NCBI GenBank assembly: GCA_018399745.1
Contig: JAGYNZ010000018.1
Location: 1 to 53,902, forward strand
Direction: 5' to 3'
DNA from: Deltaproteobacteria bacterium
GTDB taxonomy: Bacteria > Desulfobacterota > Dissulfuribacteria > Dissulfuribacterales > UBA3076
DNA: 53,902 nt
Shown: piece after piece, positions 9,519 through 19,388 of the stretch
How the letters are laid out: each line of letters opens with the position of its first letter
Numbering within the stretch: the first letter of the stretch is position 1
Made by a program: the position numbers and the translations under genes
The notes under the pieces: model-generated
What the model was told of the DNA's origin: nothing
Databases searched by the model: none
What the model saw: the letters and a program-made list of their open reading frames with translations, nothing else

Positions 9519-10971
9519 GCCAGTTCTCACAGAGGCCTAGGGCCAATTCCATGTTATACGCCACAGTGAGAAGCTTTGCTTCCTCAAAGTGTCCTGCCAT
9601 TAATTGCAGTCCTATGGGGAGTCCGTTGCTGGTTAAGCCACATGGTACAGAAATCCCTGGAATACCTGCTAAATTTACAGGAATTGTAAAAATATCAGAT
9701 AGATACATCTGAAGTGGATCATCTATTTTTTCTCCAAGCCTAAATGCTGCAGTTGGAGCGACAGGTGCAGCAAGCACATCACATTTTTCAAATGCCCTTT
9801 TAAAGTCACGAGTGATAAGAGTCCGAACCTGAGAGGCCTTTTTATAATATGCACTGTAGTATCCGGCTGAAAGGGAATAAGTCCCTATCATTATCCTCCT
9901 TTTGACCTCCGGGCCGAAACCTTGCGACCGGGTCTTTATATACATATCCATGAGGTTTTTATAGTCTGCGACACGCAATCCGTACTTAACGCCGTCATAA
10001 CGGAAGAGATTAGAAGAAGCCTCGGCAGGAGCGATAATATAGTATGTAGCGACAGCATAATCCGTATGAGGAAGACTTACCTCAACTACGTTAGCTCCCT
10101 GGGATTCTAAAGCGGAGATAGCATGCTTAACTGATTTTTCCACATCTGAGTCAAGACCTGAAATAAAATATTCCTTAGGAATTCCTAAAGTATAATTCTT
10201 AAGACCTTGAGTCAGGAAACCGGTATAGTCAGATATATTTCTGGATGCAGAGGTGGAGTCCCTATCATCATGGCCGGATATGGCATTCAACAGCAGTGCG
10301 CAATCAGTAACGTCCCTTGAAATCGGTCCTATCTGGTCAAGTGAGGATGCAAAGGCCACAAGACCGAACCTTGATACCGTGCCATATGTGGGTTTCAGAC
10401 CCACAACACCGCAGTATGAGGCCGGCTGGCGTATCGATCCGCCTGTATCCGAGCCCAGTGAACCAGCACAGGTTCTGGAAGCAACGGATGCTGCTGAACC
10501 GCCGCTTGACCCACCGGGGGTTCGTTCAAGATCCCAAGGATTGTGAGTTGGATGATAAGCAGAGTTCTCCGTAGACGATCCCATGGCAAACTCGTCCATA
10601 TTTAATTTGCCCAGCATTATCGCCCCATGGGCCTCGAGTTTTTCCATTATTGTAGCATTGTAGGGTGGTACAAAATTTTCAAGGATTTTAGATCCACAGG
10701 TCGTCCGAATTCCTCTCGTACATATAACATCCTTAATACCCATAGGAATTCCAGTAAGGGGAGTAACGGCGTCTGCCTTTTTAAGGCGTCTGTCCGCATC
10801 TTCTGCCTGAGCTAGCGCCTTATCGGCAGTTACTGTCAGATATGCCCTGATTTTTGGATCAACATTATCTATCCTGTTCAGATATGCCCTTGTGACCTCA
10901 ATTGCTGAAACCTCTCTTTTTTTAAGGATATTGTGAAGCTCATATATGCTTAAATCGATTAAATTTGACAT
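9508..10971 (-). CDS. gatA: Aspartyl/glutamyl-tRNA amidotransferase subunit A
   Basis: A 487-residue amidase subunit of GatCAB. It releases ammonia from glutamine to convert misacylated Glu-tRNA(Gln) or Asp-tRNA(Asn) to the correct amide. The amidase triad is visible: Lys80 in GIPMGIKDV, Ser155 in the [11 protein letters not shown] motif and Ser179 in GSDTGGSIR. Length is standard. It lies 15 bases after gatC on the minus strand; gatB is not in the window. It overlaps the end of lgt by 11 bases. Confidence 0.96.
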   Translation of the reverse strand: MSNLIDLSIYELHNILKKREVSAIEVTRAYLNRIDNVDPKIRAYLTVTADKALAQAEDADRRLKKADAVTPLTGIPMGIKDVICTRGIRTTCGSKILENFVPPYNATIMEKLEAHGAIMLGKLNMDEFAMGSSTENSAYHPTHNPWDLERTPGGSSGGSAASVASRTCAGSLGSDTGGSIRQPASYCGVVGLKPTYGTVSRFGLVAFASSLDQIGPISRDVTDCALLLNAISGHDDRDSTSASRNISDYTGFLTQGLKNYTLGIPKEYFISGLDSDVEKSVKHAISALESQGANVVEVSLPHTDYAVATYYIIAPAEASSNLFRYDGVKYGLRVADYKNLMDMYIKTRSQGFGPEVKRRIMIGTYSLSAGYYSAYYKKASQVRTLITRDFKRAFEKCDVLAAPVAPTAAFRLGEKIDDPLQMYLSDIFTIPVNLAGIPGISVPCGLTSNGLPIGLQLMAGHFEEAKLLTVAYNMELALGLCENWPIP

Positions 10972-10986
10972 CTTCTACTTCCTCAA

Positions 10987-11271
10987 TTAGATGACTTTGG
11001 GTACCACAAATCCTCCATTTTCCCGTTCAGGTGCGTTGGAGAGAATTTTTTCAATCGGCAAAGAAGGCCTTACTTCGTCTTTTCTGAGGGCATTTGTAAG
11101 TTGCAGGGCATGGGTAGTGGGCTTAACCCGTCTTGTATCCAGCTCTTCTAATTTGCTTACATATACTAGGATATCATTTAGTTGTCTGGTGAAATTTTCA
11201 ATTTCAGACGGATCAAAGCTGAGACGAGCCAATTGCGCCACATGTTCAATTTCGGAGGTAGTTATCTTCAC
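10987..11271 (-). CDS. gatC: Aspartyl/glutamyl-tRNA amidotransferase subunit C
   Basis: A 94-residue small subunit that stabilises GatA and threads around the GatA-GatB interface. The N-terminal helix (EIEHVAQLARLSFDPSEIE) and the LPIEKILSNAPERENGGFVVPKVI C-terminus are the family hallmarks. It is the first gene of a gatCA pair. A GAAGGAGAT-type ribosome binding site precedes the start on the minus strand. Confidence 0.95.
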   Translation of the reverse strand: MKITTSEIEHVAQLARLSFDPSEIENFTRQLNDILVYVSKLEELDTRRVKPTTHALQLTNALRKDEVRPSLPIEKILSNAPERENGGFVVPKVI

Positions 11272-11509
11272 GGACGTATAATCTCCTTCTCGTTATATTG
11301 CAAAAAATCTGTAATTATGATTACGCTCGATGTCTTGTGTTATGATATTTTTCTATGACTTACCACGAGGCAGAATAAATCCCAATAGCAAATAGCTTAT
11401 TTCCCCTCTTTTCCTTCTTCCGGCTCAGGTTTGATGATGTTTTACTATAAGGCGAGAAAAAATAAAAAAAAGTTAAAGTTGATTGGATGTTTTTCCGATA
11501 AATTAAATA
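11272..11509. other. Intergenic region upstream of gatC
   Basis: No gene is seen. This stretch carries the gatC leader on the minus strand. On the plus strand it holds a purine/A-rich tract (about 11451-11475) and a weak promoter-like TTGATT...TAAATA arrangement at 11479-11509, in front of the candidate small RNA described separately. Confidence 0.4.
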
Positions 11510-11590
11510 CCTCCGTAAGATGGCTTTCCAAAGCCCTTATTCTCCTCTTATGAGGCCTCGGTTTAAAACTGCCGGGGCCTTTCTTTTTGA
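11510..11590 (+). ncRNA. Candidate structured small RNA with terminator
   Basis: The plus strand can fold into three nested or adjacent stems. An outer stem pairs CCTC (11510-11513) and TAAGA (11516-11520) with TCTTA (11546-11550) and GAGG (11552-11555). Inside is a GGCTT-TCCA-AAGCC hairpin (11522-11535). Then comes a 9-bp hairpin, AGGCCTCGG/CCGGGGCCT (11553-11561 with 11572-11580), followed by TTTCTTTTT. The last is a textbook intrinsic terminator, yet no plus-strand gene precedes it and the next gene downstream points the other way. A short independent RNA is the simplest reading. I match it to no known family. Confidence 0.45.
11553..11590 (+). terminator. Intrinsic terminator (plus strand)
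   Basis: A GC-rich 9-bp stem (one G-T pair) with an 10-base loop followed directly by TTTCTTTTT. Its 5' strand shares AGG (11553-11555) with the outer stem of the candidate small RNA, so the two folds compete partially. Confidence 0.75.
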
Positions 11591-11612
11591 TTGTAAACAT
11601 GGAAACAAGTTA

Positions 11613-13397
11613 TTAAAAGAGTCTTTGCTGTCTAGGCCTTTGGGGGACCCTGGTTTTTTTTGCCTTTTCTTTGATCAGGAGATTTTGGGGAATATCAGCA
11701 ATAAGGGTACTTGGGCCGCCATGCATCATTTGCCCAAAAAGCCTTCGGTGTTTAACATGGCTCAGGCATATTTCTTCAGATGCCCTGGTAAGACCTACAT
11801 AAAAAAGTCGTCTCTCTTCTTCAGGGTCTGCTTCTTTCCATGGAATTATCCCTGACTCACAGCCAATCAGGAAGACTATCGGGAACTCAAGGCCTTTGGC
11901 CGCATGGATCGAAAGCAGGGACACCGCTTCTATATTGATATCCAGCATATCGGCCTCGTTACGTAGCAGGACCGCAAGGGAGTTCACATGCGGATTTCCT
12001 TTTATGGCGCGCGCAAGTGCCTTGAGAAGAGGCCTGTTTGGGTCAAGATCAAGAATATCGATTATGTAGCTCAGGAGTTGAGGACCATCTTTGTCCTGAA
12101 ATCCGGGTTTTAAGTCAAAGAGCTTTCTATTCCACAGGTCCTTACCACCTGGTAATTTTAAAAGATGATACTGGATATTTCGTCCCTTCAAGATTTCCCA
12201 GACACGCCATATAGAGCGAAGTTCTTTTTGGGCAAGCGGATCAGGGGTATCTGCCCGCTGAAAGGGTATCCCTTGTTTTGATAGTGCTTGGGCAACCGGG
12301 TTTCCCAACACTTTGGCCCGGAAGATCACCGCTACGTCTGAAAGGCTTCTCAGGGTGTTGCCCCCGGCTGTGCCACTGTCAAGTGAAACAAAGCTGAGTC
12401 CACCCACTATCTGTTCAATAGTCCTTGCCACCCAGTTTGCTTCATCAACTGGATCTTCAAAAGGTTTAATCCTGATTTTCGGCGTTTTGTCTTTGACGGA
12501 TTTCAGACGCACGGCAGATCTATCTTTGATGAGACTAGTTGCAGCGTCTAGAAATATTTGAGGACACCTGTAAACAGTGTCCAGAACTACAGTTTCAACA
12601 TCTTCGAAATCCGTTTTGAAATAGTGCATGAATTCAGGACTTGCGCCCCTGAATCCGTAAATGGCCTGGTTGGGATCACCAATTACTGTAATGTTTCCAT
12701 TTTTCTTTGCCATGGACTTGATCAGGCTATACTGGACAGGACTTACGTCCTGGAATTCATCTACAAGGACAAAAGGGAAATCTCTAAGGAATTTCTCCCT
12801 GATTTCATCGTGTTCAAAGAGTCGCAGGGCCTCCAGGAGAAGGTCGTCATAGTCCCATAGCCCGTATTTTTTAAGGAGTTCATGATATACATGAATCAGC
12901 GCCGTAAGATCTTCATCTTCAGTTAACCTTGGCGGGTAATACTGCTTGGCCCTTGAGACACGTTCCTGAAGTACTTTAGGCTTTGTGTTTGATAATCTCA
13001 ATTTTTTTGCTGCCTCTTGGCAGATATCTTTGGCATCTTTCTCGTCTATGGGAAGACGTGCCGCTTCCTGCAGAGTCTGTTTTAAAAATTCAAGTGCCCA
13101 TCCATGAAACGTGCTTATTTTTGGGACTTTTTGCCCATTATTTACGCATCCAGAGGAAAGTTCAGTATTCAGAAGCCGGAATACGCGCTCAGAGATCTCT
13201 TTTGCCGCCTGGTTGGTAAAGGTCATGGCAAGCATCTGGTCGGGTTTAGCATCACCTGTTTTTATAAGGTGTCCGATTCGATAGCTGAGAACCCTGGTCT
13301 TGCCTGTGCCTGGTCCTGCAGCAACAAGAAGAGGGCCGGTCCTATGCGTTACGGCTTTAAACTGAGTTGGATTGAGATTTGAAGACCATTCAGTCAT
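11613..13397 (-). CDS. UvrD/PcrA-like superfamily 1 DNA helicase
   Basis: A 594-residue SF1A helicase. Visible motifs are Walker A AAGPGTGKT (26-34), the Q-motif residues NPTQFKAV (9-16), DYDDLL (motif Ic region), the DEFQD Walker B, GDPNQAIYGFRGA (motif III), TVYRCP (motif IV), HAAKGLEFPIVFLIG (motif V) and FYVGLTRA (motif VI). It is about 130 residues shorter than PcrA/UvrD, mainly in the C-terminal half, so the exact subfamily is uncertain. A role in DNA repair or recombination is likely. It sits downstream of plsC on the same strand. Confidence 0.88.
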   Translation of the reverse strand: MTEWSSNLNPTQFKAVTHRTGPLLVAAGPGTGKTRVLSYRIGHLIKTGDAKPDQMLAMTFTNQAAKEISERVFRLLNTELSSGCVNNGQKVPKISTFHGWALEFLKQTLQEAARLPIDEKDAKDICQEAAKKLRLSNTKPKVLQERVSRAKQYYPPRLTEDEDLTALIHVYHELLKKYGLWDYDDLLLEALRLFEHDEIREKFLRDFPFVLVDEFQDVSPVQYSLIKSMAKKNGNITVIGDPNQAIYGFRGASPEFMHYFKTDFEDVETVVLDTVYRCPQIFLDAATSLIKDRSAVRLKSVKDKTPKIRIKPFEDPVDEANWVARTIEQIVGGLSFVSLDSGTAGGNTLRSLSDVAVIFRAKVLGNPVAQALSKQGIPFQRADTPDPLAQKELRSIWRVWEILKGRNIQYHLLKLPGGKDLWNRKLFDLKPGFQDKDGPQLLSYIIDILDLDPNRPLLKALARAIKGNPHVNSLAVLLRNEADMLDINIEAVSLLSIHAAKGLEFPIVFLIGCESGIIPWKEADPEEERRLFYVGLTRASEEICLSHVKHRRLFGQMMHGGPSTLIADIPQNLLIKEKAKKTRVPQRPRQQRLF

Positions 13398-13480
13398 TAT
13401 AAAACATCAGAAAATAATCAGTCCCAGGATGAATGATATGGTGAGTAGTATCCAGGATGACATAAATAATCAGGAATAAG

Positions 13481-14188
13481 CTATTGTTCCTTATTCAGGC
13501 ATGCAGAAATGCTATCCCACACTTTTTTTGTCACAATCTCTTTAGAGATAGGGCCTTCCGGGCCCACGGTCTGAACAGGAAGGCCGATGGTTATCCTTAT
13601 CCGGCCGGGGCGGACTCTGATGCTCCCCTTGGGAAGCACTTTGTGGCTGCCAGTTATGGCCACAGGCACTATAGGGCAACTAGCTTTAATTGCAATCAGT
13701 ATTCCTCCCATCTTAAAGGGCATCAATCGGCCGTCAGCGCTGCGGGTACCCTCAGGGAAGATGACTATGGGGGTACCCTCTGTTACTTTCTTGGCAGCTT
13801 TTTGCAGGCTGCGCATGGCGGCTTTACCACCGGACCTGTCGACAGGGATATAACCTGCATGACGCAGACCAAAGCCTAACAGGGGTAACCTGAAGAGCTC
13901 TTGTTTGACTACGAAGCGGAACTGTATAGGCAAGGCCTCAAGCACTACAGGTATATCATATTGGCTTGCATGGTTGCAGGCAAATACCACAGGTTGTCCT
14001 ACAGGTATATGCCTGTGGCCTTGTACATCTATCTTGACACCGGATGTCTTAATGATAATTTTTGCCCAGAGTCTTCCAAGTCTGTGGATCCAGTTCCCTG
14101 AAGCATTGACAAGGCTTGCTATCAGGACTGCAGGAAAGAGGAGCATAAAGGTCAATAAAACTATGATGGGAGTTAAAATAGCTCTCAT
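13481..14188 (-). CDS. plsC: 1-acyl-sn-glycerol-3-phosphate acyltransferase
   Basis: A 235-residue membrane acyltransferase making phosphatidic acid for phospholipid synthesis. The catalytic NHASQYD (HX4D) is at 72-78 and the substrate-binding FPEGTRS at 144-150. An N-terminal hydrophobic helix (about 5-27) anchors it. The PKGSIRVRPGRIRITIG region matches the C-terminal beta segment of the family. It follows the DUF434 gene by 31 bases and precedes the helicase by 83, on the same strand. Confidence 0.92.
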   Translation of the reverse strand: MRAILTPIIVLLTFMLLFPAVLIASLVNASGNWIHRLGRLWAKIIIKTSGVKIDVQGHRHIPVGQPVVFACNHASQYDIPVVLEALPIQFRFVVKQELFRLPLLGFGLRHAGYIPVDRSGGKAAMRSLQKAAKKVTEGTPIVIFPEGTRSADGRLMPFKMGGILIAIKASCPIVPVAITGSHKVLPKGSIRVRPGRIRITIGLPVQTVGPEGPISKEIVTKKVWDSISACLNKEQ

Positions 14189-14219
14189 AATCTCTTGAAT
14201 TAACAGTTAGGTGCGGACC

Positions 14220-14888
14220 TTATGGAATTGACATCGGTTTAATATGTAATCTCCGTCTTATGATATGGCCTGCAAGGTCAAAAACCCTGGTGGAGCGATC
14301 TATGATTACTGAGTCTGCACTTGCCTTAATACCGTCAAGCGCCAGAAGAGATGATTCAGGTTTTGTTGCTGTAGTGACATCCCCTTTGATTTTTGCGCAT
14401 TTCATCCACTGTCTGATTCTTACTCCAAGCTCCCCGCTCTTGGGAAGAGGGGCATCAAGAAGAACTGTAACATGGTAAGGCGGATAGTCTGAAAGGAGTC
14501 CTTCAATAAGTGCCCATGCGGCCTTTGTATGATATGTGGGCCTGAAGCGTCGAAATATGCGGCTGATGTCCCTGACGAAATTATCATCTGCCAGCAGCAC
14601 GGGCCTTCGCTTTATAGCGCTCTCAAGAGTTATAAATACGTTATGTCCGTCTATGATCAGTTTTTCCCCTTTGATTGTCTTTACCTGCACTATCTTAGCA
14701 CATCGTGACGTACTCTGCTTTCTTGTGAAGACCCCGCGATAAAGCAGATCCCGCTCTCCTTGATGGAGCTGGAAATGATTTCCTACAAACAAAAGGGCTG
14801 ACTTCCTCGGATATCCACGACTCAGAAGGAAGCGGAAATCCTGGGCCGCTGGTTTCAGAAGTTCTTTTCTAAATGCATGAACTCTCAT
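14220..14888 (-). CDS. DUF434/DUF5616-type protein, possible nuclease fold
   Basis: A 222-residue protein. Residues 10-60 (FLLSRGYPRKSALLFVGNHF) resemble the DUF434 domain. Residues 72-215 begin with LIIDGHNVFITLES, followed by DAPLPKSGE and a DSVIIDRS segment, an acidic-residue arrangement seen in NYN/PIN-like nuclease folds (DUF5616). No experimental function is known to me. An RNA-processing role is inference from the fold. It is divergent from def, with 55 bases between the start codons. Confidence 0.65.
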   Translation of the reverse strand: MRVHAFRKELLKPAAQDFRFLLSRGYPRKSALLFVGNHFQLHQGERDLLYRGVFTRKQSTSRCAKIVQVKTIKGEKLIIDGHNVFITLESAIKRRPVLLADDNFVRDISRIFRRFRPTYHTKAAWALIEGLLSDYPPYHVTVLLDAPLPKSGELGVRIRQWMKCAKIKGDVTTATKPESSLLALDGIKASADSVIIDRSTRVFDLAGHIIRRRLHIKPMSIP

Positions 14889-14943
14889 AATTTTTGAGGC
14901 AGTACTTGCTTAGCTATCATCTAAATATTACTATTTAGTTCTT

Positions 14944-15447
14944 ATGAAGATACTAATTTATCCACATGAGATATTAAGGCAAGAGGCCCGACCTGTTGAT
15001 AAATTGGATGGGGAATTCCAGGTCCTGATCGACCAGATGCTGGAAATGATGTACAAGGCCAGAGGGGTAGGCCTTGCAGCAAACCAGATAGGCGAACTCA
15101 GACAACTGGTGGTCATCGATGTAACTCCTTCTGAAGAGGGCCCCAATCCTATAGTATTAATCAACCCTCGTATCACAGAATGGGAAGGAGAGGAAGCGGG
15201 AGAAGAAGGCTGTCTGAGTGTTCCAAATTATGTTGCACCTGTAAAACGGGCCTTCAGACTGCACGTGACTGGATATGACCGGAATGAAAGGGAGATTGGA
15301 TTTGACGCCGAAGGACTCCTTGCCCGTTGTATACAGCATGAGTTGGACCACTTGAAGGGTATATGTTTTGTGGACCGTTTGAATCCTGTAAGAAAGGCTC
15401 TTTTCAGGAAGAAATGGCCCAAGATCCGTCCCAAAGAGGAGGGTTAA
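14944..15447 (+). CDS. def: Peptide deformylase
   Basis: A 167-residue iron/zinc hydrolase that removes the formyl group from nascent N-terminal Met. All three family motifs are present: GVGLAANQIG (41-50), EEGCLSVP (87-94, Cys90 binds metal) and QHELDHLKG (131-139, His132 and His136 bind metal, Glu133 is catalytic). It is followed 160 bases later by fmt, the enzyme that adds the formyl group, an arrangement common in bacteria. Confidence 0.97.
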   Translation: MKILIYPHEILRQEARPVDKLDGEFQVLIDQMLEMMYKARGVGLAANQIGELRQLVVIDVTPSEEGPNPIVLINPRITEWEGEEAGEEGCLSVPNYVAPVKRAFRLHVTGYDRNEREIGFDAEGLLARCIQHELDHLKGICFVDRLNPVRKALFRKKWPKIRPKEEG

Positions 15448-15607
15448 CCAGATTTAGAAAACAAGAAAGATTGAAAACACGAAATAAAACCGTGATAATG
15501 CGGTTGTATTTTCGCAGTTCTGCAATCAAATTTTTGTCTTTAAACCTGTTTGGTCCCGGAATCCCAAAATTTTGAAATGACATCTTTCCCGAGGTCATTA
15601 AACAATC

Positions 15608-16561
15608 ATGAATCCGTATAAAATTGTATTTATGGGTACTCCTGAATTTGCAGTTCCATCGCTGAAGGCCTTAATGAAAGGCGCTGATCAGGTGGTGGCT
15701 GTCGTGACCCAGCCTGATAGGCCCAAGGGGCGGGGCAGGAAGTTGAGCCCTTCTCCAATAAAGGTTTTAGCAGAAAAGGCGGGTATTTATATGCTCCAGC
15801 CAGAGAAGGCCCGCTCTGCGGAGTTCCTGAGTCAGGTACGGGATCTTGCTCCGGACCTGTTGGTTGTTGCTGCCTATGGCCAGATACTTTCTCAGGGACT
15901 GCTTAATATTCCAAGAATAATGCCTATCAATGTCCATGGGTCCCTGTTACCTGCCTATCGGGGAGCAGCGCCGATACAGTGGGCAATTATCCAGGGGGAC
16001 ACTGAGACCGGCATAACCATTATGGAGATGGATGCCGGGATGGACACGGGTCCCGTGCTGCTTCAGAAAGCCCTGACCATAGAGTCGGAAGAGACCTTTG
16101 GCCAGCTATATGAGCGTATGGCACGATTGGGGGCCGGGCTTCTTGTACAGGCGGTGGATGAAATACGTGAAGGTACTTTAAGACCAAGGCCCCAACCTGA
16201 TGAAGGCGTAAGTTATGCCCCTCCCATCAAGCCGGAGGTGGCAAGGCTCGACTGGTCACAAAATGCAAGTCGTATTTCATGTATAGTCAGGGCACTTGAT
16301 CCCAGGCCGGGGGCGTATACCTTTTGGAATAGTCATCGTCTGCGACTCTATATGCCTTTTGTGATAGATTTGCATAACGCGAATATGGAACCGGGTACGG
16401 TCCGTCGTGTGGGTGATGATGGCCTGGTAATTGCTACCGGAAAAGGCTGTCTGGGTATAAGGGAACTTCAGTGGCCAGGGAAGAGGCGTATGTCTTGCGC
16501 AGAGTTCCTGAGGGGCAGGCCGATTCCCGTTGGTGCAAGGTTTGAATTCCGGGAAGACTAA
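15608..16561 (+). CDS. fmt: Methionyl-tRNA formyltransferase
   Basis: A 317-residue enzyme that formylates initiator Met-tRNA using 10-formyl-tetrahydrofolate. Visible are the N-terminal FMGTPEFAVPSL (8-19), the catalytic Asn108/His110 within INVHGSLLPAYRGAAPIQ, and Asp146 in MDAGMDTGPVL. The C-terminal OB-fold domain is complete. The end overlaps the start of rsmB, indicating coupled translation in a def-fmt-rsmB cluster. Confidence 0.97.
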   Translation: MNPYKIVFMGTPEFAVPSLKALMKGADQVVAVVTQPDRPKGRGRKLSPSPIKVLAEKAGIYMLQPEKARSAEFLSQVRDLAPDLLVVAAYGQILSQGLLNIPRIMPINVHGSLLPAYRGAAPIQWAIIQGDTETGITIMEMDAGMDTGPVLLQKALTIESEETFGQLYERMARLGAGLLVQAVDEIREGTLRPRPQPDEGVSYAPPIKPEVARLDWSQNASRISCIVRALDPRPGAYTFWNSHRLRLYMPFVIDLHNANMEPGTVRRVGDDGLVIATGKGCLGIRELQWPGKRRMSCAEFLRGRPIPVGARFEFRED

Positions 16562-17963
16562 GCGCAGAATTAACACCCGACAGCTTGCTGCTTCAATCTT
16601 GCTGAAGTGGGAGAGTATCACGCAGATCAAGCGTCCGCCTCTGGCGCAATTAACAGAGGATTTCCTTGAGGACACAGGTCCCTGGTCTGTCAGAGACAGA
16701 GCCCTTGTTCGTGAGTTGGTCTTTGGGGTCGTCAGATGGCTGGCACTTCTGGACTGGCACATAGACTCCCAGCTTATTTCCAGAAAGAAGAGGCTTTCAA
16801 ACATAGTACGCTCACATTTGAGAATTGGGGTCTTTCAGATCCTGTTTCTTGACCGCATTCCATTTTCAGCCGCAGTTAACGAGGCTGTTAAAGGTGTAAA
16901 GTCATCCAATCATGCATGGGCCTCTGGTCTGGTGAATGCAGTTCTTCGCCGGTTGGCTGAAAGGCGGGAGTCCCTCGGGCCTGAAATGGCCAGAAGATGT
17001 GATGAGACGATGGGCCTTGATACGGTTGAAAGGCTTGCCATTGAGCAATCTCATCCGTTTTGGATGGTCAGTAGATGGGTGGATAGATATGGGCTTGAAG
17101 GGACAGGCTCCCTATGCATGGCCAATAACATCCAGCCCCCCCTGACTCTCAGGGTAAATACACTCACTGTCACAAGGGATAAGGCCCTCAAGGTCTTGGC
17201 GGATCATGGTATAGATGCCGTTCCGGGTCGGTATGCCCCCGAAGCCATAATAATTAGTGGTTATTCCGGGTCGCCTTTGGCCATCCCCGGTTTTAAAAAG
17301 GGTTGGTTTCAGGTTCAGGATGAGGCAGCGCAATTGGTCTCATACTGTCTGGCCCCACGGTCTCATGAAATTATACTTGATGCCTGTGCAGGACCCGGAG
17401 GAAAGACAACTCATATAGCACAGTTGATCGAAGATCATGGGATAATCGAGGCCACGGACAGGAATGATGCTCGCCTGGAACTTCTAAAGGAAAACAAGGA
17501 AAGACTGGGAATAAAGTGCATTTCCTGTATTCCTTTTAAATTGTTTAATACAAGACGTCCGGAGCTGGAGGGCAGATATCACCGCATCCTGGTAGATGCG
17601 CCCTGCTCAGGCATTGGTGTCATAAGACGTCACCCGGACATTAAGTGGAATCGCACCAGGGCTTCGCTGTCAGAACTGGTTTGTCAGCAAAGCTCTTTGC
17701 TTAATGGCCTTACTCCGTTAATCAGATCCGGAGGCATCATGGTCTATGCAGTCTGTACCCTGGAACCAGAAGAGACCAGGGAAGTAGTGGAGGACTTCCT
17801 CTCTGGTCATCCCCAATGGGGCCTTGTGGCGGCAGGAAATATGCTTCCAGCAGAAGCGAGCAGCCTTCTAGATAAAAATGGGTTTCTTGTAACAGTCCCG
17901 GAGCTTCAGGGACCTGATGGGTTTTTTGCGGCAATTTTGAGATACCAGATCATTAGGAATTAG
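16530..17963 (+). CDS. rsmB: 16S rRNA (cytosine-967-C5)-methyltransferase
   Basis: A 477-residue protein with an N-terminal NusB-like RNA-binding domain (about 12-150) and a C-terminal SAM-dependent methyltransferase. The SAM motif DACAGPGGKTTHIAQ, the DAPCSGIGVIRRHPDIKW motif (motif IV Cys) and the YAVCTLEPEE motif (nucleophile Cys, motif VI) are present. The start is TTG or GTG within the end of fmt (16530, 16533 or 16542 in frame); which is used is not certain. Confidence 0.93.
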   Translation: MVQGLNSGKTKRRINTRQLAASILLKWESITQIKRPPLAQLTEDFLEDTGPWSVRDRALVRELVFGVVRWLALLDWHIDSQLISRKKRLSNIVRSHLRIGVFQILFLDRIPFSAAVNEAVKGVKSSNHAWASGLVNAVLRRLAERRESLGPEMARRCDETMGLDTVERLAIEQSHPFWMVSRWVDRYGLEGTGSLCMANNIQPPLTLRVNTLTVTRDKALKVLADHGIDAVPGRYAPEAIIISGYSGSPLAIPGFKKGWFQVQDEAAQLVSYCLAPRSHEIILDACAGPGGKTTHIAQLIEDHGIIEATDRNDARLELLKENKERLGIKCISCIPFKLFNTRRPELEGRYHRILVDAPCSGIGVIRRHPDIKWNRTRASLSELVCQQSSLLNGLTPLIRSGGIMVYAVCTLEPEETREVVEDFLSGHPQWGLVAAGNMLPAEASSLLDKNGFLVTVPELQGPDGFFAAILRYQIIRN

Positions 17964-18015
17964 GCGTGAAGAGTTAAGGATTAAAAGATGGTTGTCTTGT
18001 CTTTTTTGATTTTTA

Positions 18016-19236
18016 TTATTTTTTCACCATCTCCATGGCCCTTATGAATCCTTCCTTCGATCGTTCAATGACTTCGTCGTCTACGCAGAAGGCTATGCGA
18101 AAGTGTCCGGGTGCGCCGAAACCTGAGCCCGGCACTGTCAGTATGCGTTCCTTCTGCAGCATTCGGACAAATTTTGTGTCGTCGGGGATAGGGGTGCGCG
18201 GGAAAAAATAAAAGGCACCTTGGGGCAAGGTGAATGTGTAGCCGGCCTCTTTTAAGATCTTTGCCAGGCAGTCTCTGCGCCTTTGATATACTCCGATGTC
18301 AACTTTGGCATCGAATAATTCTCCAACTATTCTCTGCATCATGGCCGGTGCGTTAACAAAGCCCAGAATACGGTTTGCCAGGGTAAGTGCCCCTAACAGG
18401 GGCTTTTTATGAGATATCTCCGGATGTACTGCAACATAGCCTATACGTTCACCTGGAATGGAGAGGTCCTTGGAAAAAGACGTGGTTAGTATAGTATTGG
18501 GGTAAAATTTGAGGATTGGAGGCACAATGGAGCCGGTGAATACCAGCCTGCGATAGGGTTCATCTGAGATTAAAAATATAGGGTGGCCGAAATAATCACT
18601 CATTTTTGCGAGCAGCTTTGCCAGGATTCCAAGCTCTTGCTTACTATAAATTATTCCGGATGGATTGTTTGGCGAATTTAAGAGAATCGCCTTTGTCTTA
18701 TTATTTACGGCGTTTTCAATGGCCTTGATGTCCAGGGAAAAATCAGGATTTGATTTAACCGGCACCAGTTTGCCATTGTGATTGTCAGCATAAAAACCGT
18801 ATTCTACAAAGTATGGCGTTGGTACGATTATTTCTTCATTTGGGTTCAAAAGGGACTTGAAAATGATGTTTAGTCCGCCTGCTGCGCCACAGGTCATGAT
18901 AATTTCTTCTGCACTTAAATCCACCTGCTGGTCTATGCTTACCTGGGCGGCAATCCTTGATCTGACATTGAGCAGACCCGCATTTGGCATATATGAATGG
19001 ACGCCTGGGGATCGGTCAGCCACGATAGTCCCAAGTATTTTTTGAAAGGCTGCGGGCGGAGGAAGGTCAGGATTGCCAAGACTGAAGTCAAATACCCTGT
19101 CTGCGCCAAACCTGGTCTTAAGTACGGCACCTTCCTCGAACATCTTCCGAATCCAGGAGGCGCTTTCCATAAAGTCCAGCATCTTTTTGGCCACTGTATT
19201 GGTGTATGGCAGGTTCATTTTTTTTGTCTTTTCCAT
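18016..19236 (-). CDS. PLP-dependent aminotransferase (class I, fold type I)
   Basis: A 406-residue aminotransferase related to aspartate aminotransferases. It has NSPNNPSG (187-194), SDEPYRRL (224-231) and the PLP lysine Lys256 in TTSFSKDLSIPGERIG, with the phosphate-binding Arg264-type context. The physiological amino donor is not evident. A family common in anaerobes uses the same layout (a 'pyridoxal phosphate-dependent aminotransferase' without assigned substrate). It is divergent from rpe and convergent with rsmB. Confidence 0.85.
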   Translation of the reverse strand: MEKTKKMNLPYTNTVAKKMLDFMESASWIRKMFEEGAVLKTRFGADRVFDFSLGNPDLPPPAAFQKILGTIVADRSPGVHSYMPNAGLLNVRSRIAAQVSIDQQVDLSAEEIIMTCGAAGGLNIIFKSLLNPNEEIIVPTPYFVEYGFYADNHNGKLVPVKSNPDFSLDIKAIENAVNNKTKAILLNSPNNPSGIIYSKQELGILAKLLAKMSDYFGHPIFLISDEPYRRLVFTGSIVPPILKFYPNTILTTSFSKDLSIPGERIGYVAVHPEISHKKPLLGALTLANRILGFVNAPAMMQRIVGELFDAKVDIGVYQRRRDCLAKILKEAGYTFTLPQGAFYFFPRTPIPDDTKFVRMLQKERILTVPGSGFGAPGHFRIAFCVDDEVIERSKEGFIRAMEMVKK

Positions 19237-19388
19237 TTTACTCCGTATTTACAAACAATTACTCAGGATACTTTCCCTGGTCTCAGATAGAATATAGTTT
19301 CCATTTCGAAAATGAGCAATTAATAACAAGATCAAGTAAGGTCATGGATTGTCCACAGTCCCTTGGCATATACAGGAGGTTTTTTATT

